Source: Daucus carota subsp. sativus
Lineage: Eukaryota > Streptophyta > Magnoliopsida > Apiales > Apiaceae
NCBI RefSeq assembly: GCF_001625215.2
Contig: NC_030384.2
Location: forward strand, 40,334,390 to 40,398,389
Length of the DNA: 64,000 bases
Direction of reading: 5' to 3'
Below are positions 55,502 to 64,000 of this stretch, piece by piece. The position numbers were made by a program, and so were the translations under genes. Under the pieces are notes generated by a model, which had not been told where the DNA came from, searched no databases, and worked only from the letters and a program-made list of their open reading frames with translations. Positions within the stretch are counted from its first letter, which is position 1; each line of letters begins with the position of its first letter.

Positions 55502-57672
55502 AAGTCAAAAACAAGCAGAAACAATGGCTTATGTATATAAATATGAATCATGCAAGCACTGAAAATATATCCCGCCGTGCAAGAACTTGTATATTGTAAA
55601 CAGCTTGGTCATATTAATCTCTGAACTATGCTTATTTTAAATTTGAAGTTCTGACCTCTTCTCTTGTTACTTCTAGTTTCATATATTTTTTTTATTGCTT
55701 GTCTCGAGGCATTTTATCAAGAATTATTTTATTGAACATATGAGTTCTGTTTAAGGTCTTTCCGGTTGCCATGTTTGTGGTTCAAATTTGCCCCAAATAT
55801 TGTGCTAATTTTAAACAAGAGAAACCATTTAAAAAGATACTCTCTGGATTTGACACCATCTGGAATACCTATTTTCCTGAAAATTGCTTCTGCAAAATAT
55901 AAATAACTTGAGTTGGAGGAATTAAAATTTAGCCATCAGCCTACCATTTGCATTTAAAAACTCCTGTCTCAAGACACAGAATAAAGAAGAATGAGGCCTT
56001 CATCATATACTCAATAAGGTACTTTTGTTTATTGTTTATGTTATCATGTTGCTCACTAGATTGCAAGTAAAACTGTGCTTGCTATACTTCATTGTAGTGG
56101 TATACAATCCTCCTGATTGTCCTATTCTCCCATGATAAGGATATTGAATATCAATTTCTCATTAGCTGCTTGCAGCCATCTGTTTGTTAAAACAAAATTT
56201 AAAATAAATAGCGTTTACTTTCTCTACCTACTCCATTGACAGTTTTTGGTGAACTATTAGATGGACCGGTTCTCATTATGACATTAGAGCTCAACTTCGA
56301 CCGAGTTCTCAATTTAGACTCTCCGTCACTCCAATATTCTCACAATATAATATGGACACGAAGGCATTAATTGTCCCAAAGATGAGCGCTCGTGATCCAC
56401 TCTTCAACCCAAAAAATAGGATTTCGCATAAGATTTATTTAGGCCCTTCCTCTAAATCCTTAAAATTTTAGATGGATTAGTTCTCAACAGTTTTGGATCC
56501 GTGGAGTTGAATGGAACTGAAATCTAGACTTAAACAACATTTTGCAGCTGTTCTTACACGAGATTGTTCTCATCTTCCTGGGACATTCCAATTTTTAGCA
56601 TTTGGCAGGACTTTTAGCAGGAAACATAATTTCAGGGAATACTACCAATATAATGAAGCAGGTCAACTTTTATATGTTTAACAGCTGCATTGCATGCAAT
56701 ATGGGCAGAGAGAAACAGTAGAAAGCACAAATCTGGACTGGAAAAATCAAAAGAGACATTATTCAGAGAGGTTCTGTCTAATGTGCGAGGGAAGGTTAGT
56801 ACTTGCAATTTATATACCAGGAGAGCCCGGCAGGATCCAGCCATATATACTTTTTTATGTTGACTATTTAGATTGTTTCTGGCAGAATGTGTTCTTGCTT
56901 TGCTATTAATCTACTGCTTTTATTTTCTTGTAGACTGCTTGGGCTGTCAAGTCGTTCAGTAAGCATTCGTTGTATTCTTTTTGCCTGTTTTATGAAATTT
57001 CTACTTAATTAGCAAAAATAATAATTTCAAACAGGCATTAGCATGCCTGTATTTCCATTTTACGACTTCCTCTCCAGAGACAATACTACATTATACTCTG
57101 GGACATAAACAAGCTCTTCTTCGTGGTTGTGATCGTTACTGCTGCTCTGTTCTGTGCATGGATTGCCACTAATTTTACAATGCATGCAAGTGTACCTAAA
57201 ATTATTGTTCTTCTGTATATGCAATTCTTATTCGGACCACAGTTGTAAATGGAACATACTTAGAGAAATGCAAATGGAATTCATACTTTAGAGAAATGAA
57301 ATAATACAATTTCATCAAGGATCCAGAAGAAACCTTTGCCCATTGCCCAAAGCACTTGCACAGACATACATAATACATACTTGATTCTTGTTATGTCAAA
57401 GCAATTCAAAGTACTTGCAAGCTAATTGTGTTCACATACATTCTAGATCATATGTTAGTGTTATAATTTAAAAGAAGAGGCATGCGAATCATGCTGTCCA
57501 AAAGTGTGTAGGAATAACAACAAAATTACGACGTAGTTTGTCAATAATCATATTTGATAATCAACAACCCGATTTAAGTGGCACGCGGATATTATAATTA
57601 ATCTTCTTGAAAGAAAGTTGAAATGACTAGCTTGATAGAGATATCATCTTCAATTTATCTGACCTGTAATCC
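55502..57672. other. Spacer between protease copies 3 and 4
   Basis: 3' flank of copy 3 and 5' flank of copy 4. No gene, no clear transposon end. 55940-56000 (CATTTGCATTTAAAAACTCC, ACTCCTGTCTC) matches parts of the direct repeat around the third F-box gene (59590-59650 and 62480-62540), so it is probably a third remnant of that repeat. Confidence 0.5.
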
Positions 57673-57680
57673 TATATAAT
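57673..57680 (+). promoter_or_regulatory. TATA box of protease copy 4
   Basis: TATATAAT lies 71-78 bp upstream of the ATG at 57751. Confidence 0.6.
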
Positions 57681-57750
57681 GAAAGGTATGCGGAGTAACT
57701 GCATAAGCTTCCCCAGGAACAGAAAGAGCTACCTTTCTCACAAGCAAAAG

Positions 57751-58865
57751 ATGTCTTTCACAAGCAAGCACCAATTGGTTGTTATGGCTATGATCTTCAC
57801 TGTCGGGGTCTTGGCATCTCTTGTTGCAGCTCGTTCTTTGAGTGAGGTCGAGGCCTCGCCAATCATGACTCATGAGCAATGGATGTCACACTATGGCCGT
57901 GTGTACAAAGATGCTGAAGAGAAAACAATGCGTTCTACCATCTTCAGTAAGAACCTGGAATACATCGAGTCATTTAACAAGGCAAATACCAAGCCATACA
58001 AACTGGGGATCAATGAATTTGCAGACCTTACAAATGAGGAGTTCACGACCACAAGGAACAGATACAAAAGCCATGTATGTTCCACAGCCACAAATACGTT
58101 CAGATATGCAAATGTTAGTGCATTGCCGTCTACCATGGACTGGAGAAAGAAAGGTGCGGTTACACCTGTCAAGGACCAAGGCCAATGTGGTAAGTTTTAT
58201 GCTCGAAGGATAAAATTTATACACGAATGAAATATTATGTCTTCTAACATTCATAATTATTATCATATACAGGGTGCTGCTGGGCTTTTTCAGCTGTGGC
58301 AGCCATGGAAGGAATTACTCAGCTTAAAACTGGCAAGTTGATCTCTCTGTCAGAACAAGAATTGGTTGACTGTGATACTAGCGGCGAAGATCAAGGCTGT
58401 GAGGGTGGTCTTATGGACAATGCCTTTGATTTCATCCAGCAAAACCACGGCCTCTCAACTGAAACCAACTATCCTTACAGTGGAACTGATGGGACATGCA
58501 ATGCCAACAAAGAAGCAAATCATGCAGCTACGATAACTGGACACGAGGATGTGCCTGCAAATAGCGAGAGCGCACTGCTGAAAGCTGTTGCGAATCAACC
58601 AATCTCAGTTGCCATTGATGCTAGTGGTTCCGACTTCCAATTCTACTCTAGTGGTGTGTTTACAGGTCAGTGTGGAACTGAGTTAGATCATGGGGTGACT
58701 GCTGTAGGCTATGGCACAGCTGCTGATGGAACCAAGTATTGGCTGGTGAAGAACTCATGGGGTACAAGCTGGGGCGAAGAGGGTTACATAAGGATGGAAA
58801 GAGGCATTAAGGCCAAAGAAGGCCTCTGCGGCATAGCAATGGAGGCTTCATACCCAACTGCTTAA
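57751..58865 (+). CDS. SAG39-like papain-family cysteine protease, copy 4
   Basis: Exons 57751-58189 and 58273-58865, phase-1 intron, 343 residues. Architecture as in copy 3: signal peptide, I29 propeptide, catalytic Cys149, His286, Asn307. The frame is open for 24 codons upstream of the chosen ATG, but copy 3 has a stop in the equivalent leader and the family signal peptide begins at MSFTSKHQ, so the later ATG is preferred. Exon 1 and the intron are nearly the same as copy 3. Within exon 2, however, stretches such as GGTGTGTTTACAGGTCAGTG match the inverted copy 1, 52 kb away, and not copy 3 (GGTGTTTTTACTGGACAATG). This suggests gene conversion. All active-site residues are intact. Confidence 0.95.
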
Positions 58866-59092
58866 TAGTTTGATACAAGCAGAAACAATGTCTTTTTATG
58901 TATATATGTACTTTGTAATGTGTATGGACTGAATGTCTCTTACTATGCAAGAACTTGTATATTATAAACAACTTGGATATAATATCAGAACTATGCTCAT
59001 CCAACCTTTGTTTTTGTTAGTATTAATAGTTTCATAAATTTCAATGGTTGAATGATGTGTGTCAAGGTAGTTTCTCAAGATTTTAGTTATTA

Positions 59093-59735
59093 TACATATA
59101 TCGATCAGTTCTACTTAAAATAAAACATTGTCAGCTCATCTCTGTGCTGTAACTTGATAAATTTGGTTTCAAATGGCATTCACCTGTAAGAAGAAAACTT
59201 GTTGCACTATGAAGGAAAAGTGGAAAACTATTGCATGGAAATAACTTCAGTAAACAAATGGAAGGAGAAAACACAAAAAAGGAGCTTCTGTGAATTACAT
59301 AATCAAGCTGCCTTCACTTGCCTAAGAATATAAATCAGATTAGAGAATATGAGATTGAATCATTAGATGATGATCTTGTTTAGATTATGGCCTTGCAGAA
59401 TGTAGAAAACCTTGACTTGAATCCTATGTCAGACTGTATTAGGGTCTTGCCACCATGTTCTCCTGTTCAAAATTCCTCAGTATTGTAAAAGATACTCTCT
59501 GCAACAGAACGGAAGAAATATGGAATACTAATTGCCTAAAGATACTACTACAAAAAATATAACTTAGCCATCAGCCATTCAGCCTACCATTTGCATTAAA
59601 TAATACTCACTGAATACATTACAACACAAACTCCTGTCTCGAGATACAGAATAAAGAAATGCGAGAAGCGTAGAGAAAAAAGAGAAACTACTACTCTGGC
59701 CGCATCCATAATTAGGTCTATACTTATAACCAAAA
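59093..59735. repeat. Direct repeat left of F-box copy 3
   Basis: Shares long stretches with 61968-62640, for example GTCAGCTCATCTCTGTGCTG, AACTTCAGTAAACAAATGGA and ACTACTACTCTGGCCGCATC, in the same order and orientation. The two copies bracket the F-box gene, and the match stops at CAAAATGAAATCT, where F-box-linked sequence begins. Confidence 0.85.
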
Positions 59736-60191
59736 TGAAATCTACAACGCGCCTAATTCCATAAAATCTCTTGAATCTTGATCAGACTTAGGAAAATGTA
59801 AAATTCATGATAAAGTCGTGTCAGATTCAAGGATTTTCAAAACTAATAAATTTTTGAATATCACTGCGTTGTAATGGATTGTTTATAATCCATAAATAGT
59901 TTCAAATTTTAAAATATTAATTAAAATCTAGATTGAATACTTAAACTTTTTATATATAATAAAATATAATTAAAATATAAAAAGTAATCTCCCCAATTTT
60001 AACTATTTTTTAAATATTAGAATATCCAAACTTTTGAAAATAACACAAATATATAATCTAAAATATAAATTTGGCCTTGTGTAAAAATTTTGAATAACTG
60101 GAATTAAAAAAGGAAGGAATAAGTTATCTCCCAGCTAGATTGGTGTTCTTAACAAATCAAATAACTAAATGGATTATGACTTCGTACGTGT

Positions 60192-60199
60192 TATGAATA
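60192..60199 (+). promoter_or_regulatory. Degenerate TATA box of F-box copy 3
   Basis: TATGAATA, 74-81 bp upstream of the ATG, same altered form as copy 1. Confidence 0.45.
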
Positions 60200-60272
60200 C
60201 CTTTCTTGTCAACCAATCCACCTTTAAGAATACGAAAGAAAGAGATTTTGGACTGAGCGAGAGAGGCAAGGG

Positions 60273-61553
60273 ATGAAGGGCGTTAAAGTGTTTGAGTTGT
60301 TGACACTCTCAATTTCTGTGTCAATAATTCTTCTAAATAGTTATTACTCCTCAAAGCACAAGCAGAAGCACCTCGAAGAAAAAGAAGTGAGTGACCACTG
60401 GGCTGAACTTGACCGGAATCTATTGGGAGAAATAGCTAGCAGACTCTGCGTGATTGATCGGGCTCGTTTCGGTGCTGTTTGCACCCAATGGTTGGCCGCG
60501 GCTCATATCATTAAAACTAGATTCTCCTCATCATTACCATGGCATGGTTGTCAATATCCAGGCACCCCTGAATTCCGAATCTATGACCCATTATCATATC
60601 CAAGCCATCTAGTTTCACGACACTTTATAGACTGGTCTGAATTAGGTATTCCATCTGATTCTGATGATGTATATTTGCATGGTGTCAAGCACAATTGGGT
60701 TTTTCTTTCTGTTAGCAAACCAAGATTGTTTTTCTGGAGGCGTAGTCACGTCTTTTTGTTCTCGCCCTTTACTAAAAGAATCATCACCCTTCCTACTTTT
60801 GACCATCCTGATCGTCTCCGAGTCGTTTCCACGTTTTCCACCCGACCCGATTCACCAGATTGTGTCTTTTGTTGCGTAGACGCTAGCCAAGTTAACACAA
60901 TTGTTGTTGCAACATATCGCAATGGTGATGCACAATGGACTTCTAGACGATTCAATAAGCCTCCTGCTTTTAGGCCTGGGAATCTCCTTTCTCACATCCT
61001 TGCTGGAATTCTCTACATTCCTTCTCCTTTTGGACAAGTAGCATCCTATAATATCCGTAATGGAGAATTCAAATTCGACCGTTTGCGTAGGGACGAGTTT
61101 GTTTTTGAGAATTCTTATAGAAGGATAGTCCAGTCGTTTGAGTTGAATGGGGAGTTGCTGATAATAGGTCTTAACCCCGATGTCAGAAAGGATGCTACTC
61201 TTCCGGGCCAACAATTTGTAAGAAGGTATGATCGGTCGCGCAAGGTTTGGCTACCCGTGAGAACCTTATGGGGTTACGCTTTATTTTACACCGAAAAGTG
61301 TATCGACGTTGCAGTGGTCAATACAAAGGATAAGACATGTAACAGACTATTACCCAACAATGTGTACCGTTTTTTCAGTGGCGGGTGCCTTGTTTACTCT
61401 TTACTGGACGGTGAATTGGTTCAAACTAAGTGTGTAAATTCAAACTTTTTGGGCGATGGCGGGAACAATTTACCTGAATATAAGTACAATTATTCTACTC
61501 CAGACACAGATTTAGCTTATTGGTTAGAAGCTCCTCGCATCCGCTCCTCCTAA
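60273..61553 (+). CDS. F-box protein with DUF295/KIB-like C-terminal domain, copy 3
   Basis: Intronless, 426 residues, differing from copy 1 at three residues by eye (Ile for Thr in SYRR-VQ, Asp for Asn in NTK-KT, Asn for Asp in GGN-LPEY). Same N-terminal hydrophobic segment, F-box (about residues 42-80) and DUF295-like region. Predicted SCF adaptor of unknown target. The first 830 coding bases and 67 bases of leader are identical to copy 1, whereas the last 450 bases carry about nine differences, several of which agree with copy 2. It is flanked by the direct repeats at 59093 and 61968, so the gene appears to have been placed into, or duplicated with, that repeat. Confidence 0.88.
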   Translation: MKGVKVFELLTLSISVSIILLNSYYSSKHKQKHLEEKEVSDHWAELDRNLLGEIASRLCVIDRARFGAVCTQWLAAAHIIKTRFSSSLPWHGCQYPGTPEFRIYDPLSYPSHLVSRHFIDWSELGIPSDSDDVYLHGVKHNWVFLSVSKPRLFFWRRSHVFLFSPFTKRIITLPTFDHPDRLRVVSTFSTRPDSPDCVFCCVDASQVNTIVVATYRNGDAQWTSRRFNKPPAFRPGNLLSHILAGILYIPSPFGQVASYNIRNGEFKFDRLRRDEFVFENSYRRIVQSFELNGELLIIGLNPDVRKDATLPGQQFVRRYDRSRKVWLPVRTLWGYALFYTEKCIDVAVVNTKDKTCNRLLPNNVYRFFSGGCLVYSLLDGELVQTKCVNSNFLGDGGNNLPEYKYNYSTPDTDLAYWLEAPRIRSS

Positions 61554-61967
61554 AGACAATTAAGGTGAAATAAGAGTTCGGGTAGTCATGATTGTTTTAG
61601 TATTTAAGTTTTTTATATTGTGTTAGTATTTAAGTTTTTTATTTGACCATGACTGTGTTACTTTTAAAATTGCATAGAGGTTCTGATGCTACTGGGATAT
61701 ACAATTTCGGCTATTAACAATGATTTTGCAGGGTCTAGTAGAATTTTGGATGTGTTTCAGTTTTGAGATAAAGAATTAGAATTATGGGATGAGTTTGATT
61801 TAATTGATTTTAATTATTAGGGATGGAATTTGGAAGAGTGTAAATTATGAGAACCATTGCGCAAGCTGGTTTTAGATTCTGATACGTGGGATTGGAACAC
61901 TTGAACTAAAATAAGACCCTGTCAGCTCAAATTCACAAGGTAGTTTCAAGGTAGTTTCTCAAGATTT

Positions 61968-62640
61968 TAGTTATTATACATACATCGATCAGTTCTACCT
62001 TAACTAAAATAAGAGTTTGTCAGCTCATCTCTGTGCTGTAACTTTATAAATTTGGTTTCAAATGACAGTCGCCTCTAAGAAAACTTGTTGCACTGTGAAG
62101 GGAAAGATGGAAAATTTTTGCATGGAAATAACTTCAGTAAACAAATGGAAGGAGAAAGCACCAAAAAGGAGCAGCTTTAAATCACATAATCAAGCTGCCT
62201 TCACTTGCCTAAAAATATAAATCAGAGAAGAGAATATGAGATTAGAATCATTAGACTGTAATCTTGTTTAGATTATGGCCTTGCAGAATCTACCTTGACT
62301 TGAATCCTTTGTCAGACTCTATTAAGGTCTTTCCACCATGTCCTGTGGTTCTAGTTTCCTCAGTATTGTAAAAGATACTCTCAACAACAGAACTGAAGAG
62401 ATATGGAATACTGATTGCCTAAAGATACTACAATGGAAAAATATATAACTCTAGCTGGTGCAATAAAATTAGCCATCAGCCGACCATTTGCATTAAATAA
62501 TACTCATTGAATACATTAAAACACAAACTCCTGTCTCGAGATACAGAATAAAGAAATGCAAGAAGCATACAGAAAAAAGAGAAACTACTACTCTGGCCGC
62601 ATCCATAATCAGGTCTATACTTACAACCAAAATGAAATCT
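61968..62640. repeat. Direct repeat right of F-box copy 3
   Basis: Partner of 59093-59735. It continues at its right end into the 3' flank of the LysM gene (AATGAAATCTTCCCATCTAC), indicating that this copy is in the original context and the left copy is the duplicate. Confidence 0.85.
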
Positions 62641-62670
62641 TCCCATCTACATGATAATTAGTCACCAATA

Positions 62671-64000
62671 TTACAATGAGAAGGATGACATTCCCTTTAA
62701 AAGCAAAGCCACAACGAGTGCGACCGGAAATCTAGTAAAGGAATTCACTAGAGAGGATGCACCCGAGTTACTATTACCTGAGAAGCTTCCTGTTGGGCCA
62801 TTTGCAGGAGGGTATCCAAGGACTGCCCCGGTCGACGGCACCACAGTGTTCGGAATGGTTGCTCCAGGGCCGCCAGATTCAATAGGTGAAGGTGCTGGAG
62901 CAAATAATGAATTTGGGCCAACTACAGTCGGTGGAGCTATAAGTGGTGGAAAGAGTTGTGGTCCTGTATCATATTTAGCAACAAGTACAGACAACTTAAG
63001 TACAGACAGCTCAAGAGTTGTCTTCGGTAGTCATATGTGTGTGTGTGTTTAGTTCTATAGAATCACAGGTGAAAATATATAGATGGGATCATAATGTTTC
63101 TTAACCAGAAAGTTCCCAAATAAGTATCTGCAGTCTATAAAGTTGAAAATTAATATGCTCAACACCGCAATATTAGAATGGAAACATCATAAACTATATG
63201 TTACATGTTCTTTACCATATAATTAGTGATTCAAGATAGAGAAAAACAGGAATGACCACATCAAAGATTAAGAAACTGATTTCTCAAAAAAAATCCCCTT
63301 TAGCAAACAAAATTTGAGAGAACAAATTGACCCAAGGCTAGCTTTTGTACATAAATGCCACATTATATACCAAAAATGTAAAGAGAGCAGTTTCATATCT
63401 CTTACCTGGGCATCGAGGTTGGAGAGATGAAGATAATCTGCAGAGAAGACAAGAAAGTATTAAGGGAACTGCTATATTTCGGAACACGGAAATTAACCTA
63501 GAAGAAAATTGGAAATAATAAAATGTTAGATAAAGTCATACGTAGTGATAATAGTTCCATTGACAAATCCCCCATAATTACAGGAGGTAACATTGCAGCC
63601 AGCACTACTTTGTTGCATTGTAACATTTCCGAGCATGAGATTGCTATTTTTGCATTGCATGCTAGAACAGGAAACCGCCAACGATGCTGGCGTGCAATAT
63701 AAACTGCATCAAAACCATATTCAAGTCCATCAACACAAGTCCAACGATAATTTATAGAAGATTTAAATCTAATAGAAAAAATAAAGTCAAATGCAAGAAA
63801 ACTAACATACTTCCGACTCCCGGGAACGCAACTGCATTGCACACAATGACTTGAAGTAATTGCATAACTTCCATTTGGCACCATCAAGCCATAATCCGAG
63901 GCATACTTTGGAAAATTAGATGGACAAGCTGAAAACATTACCATTGCATACTATAAGAAATTATCAAAAATAAATGGTGTTCACTACATAATACATATAC
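62671..64000 (-). CDS. LysM-domain GPI-anchored receptor-like protein (LYM1/LYM3 type), 3' exons, partial
   Basis: Four 3' exons are visible on the minus strand: 63928-63811, 63703-63542, 63437-63406 and 62963-62671, with GT-AG junctions in matching phases. The 5' exons lie beyond the right edge. The joined reading starts ACPSNFPKYASDYGLMVPNG, continues with HCVQCSC, NLYCTPASLAVSCSSMQCKN, GCNVTSCNYGGFVNGTIITT and LSSSLQPRCPG, then a Pro/Ser-rich linker and a hydrophobic C-terminus (FPVALVVALLLKG) preceded by small residues (GNSNSGASS), typical of GPI addition. Cys-rich segments and several N-glycosylation sites (NGS, NVT, NGT) match the family. LYM1/LYM3 bind peptidoglycan (CEBiP-type relatives bind chitin) at the outer face of the plasma membrane in immune signalling. 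The LysM repeats proper are mostly in the unseen exons. Confidence 0.92.

Larger units (their letters stand above)
58866..60272. other. Spacer with left copy of a direct repeat and F-box promoter
   Basis: No gene. 59093-59735 is repeated at 61968-62640 (next entry). From 59741 the sequence matches the upstream region of F-box copy 1 (8600-9086) with scattered differences and an extra 65 bp or so near 59770-59835. Confidence 0.6.

Overview
The window is plant nuclear DNA, almost certainly from a eudicot. It is AT-rich, its genes have short GT-AG introns, and it is full of Stowaway/Tourist/hAT/Mutator-type MITEs, Helitrons, an L1-type LINE and a copia fossil. The protein families (SAG39-type papain proteases, WAT1/MtN21 transporter, F-box/DUF295-like proteins, LYM-type LysM GPI protein, ELG1/ATAD5) are all plant ones. 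An asterid, possibly Apiaceae, is my guess from protein flavour only. No bacterial, organellar, CRISPR or rRNA/tRNA feature was seen.

Layout. 1-3.6 kb: gene-free, MITE-rich. 3.66-5.41 kb: seven-exon WAT1-related transporter (+). 5.6-10.4 kb: module A, a two-exon SAG39-like cysteine protease (-) and an intronless F-box gene (+). 10.47-14.93 kb: tandem array of three Helitron-like units carrying MITEs. 15.2-19.25 kb: module B, a tandem copy of module A whose protease is interrupted by an hAT MITE. 20.05-31.17 kb: copy 1 of a segmental duplication, with many insertions and the last two recognisable exons of a small membrane-protein gene. 31.2-33.3 kb: nested MITEs. 33.34-40.70 kb: decayed 5' half of an ELG1/ATAD5-like replication clamp-unloader gene, with a copia fossil in exon 1, a Tourist MITE in exon 7 and an hAT element just after the last recognisable exon. 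42.7-45.0 kb: Helitron inserted in a Helitron. 45.0-47.6 kb: 5'-truncated L1 LINE. 48.72-53.83 kb: copy 2 of the segmental duplication. 54.4-58.9 kb: two more SAG39-like proteases (+). 59.1-62.6 kb: third F-box gene (+) flanked by a direct repeat. 62.67 kb to the right edge: 3' exons of a LysM GPI-anchored receptor-like gene (-).

The main story is recurrent duplication and sequence exchange. Four proteases and three F-box genes occur in repeated, partly inverted modules. Protease exon 2 is far more alike among copies than exon 1, and one F-box pair, 51 kb apart, shares an ~897-bp stretch with no difference between clearly diverged flanks. Both patterns suggest gene conversion. The segmental duplication lets several insertions be read against empty sites and reveals a 35-bp micro-inversion. 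I found no wholly new biochemical system; the noteworthy material is this structural and evolutionary record plus a duplicated, uncharacterised minus-strand candidate transcription unit.
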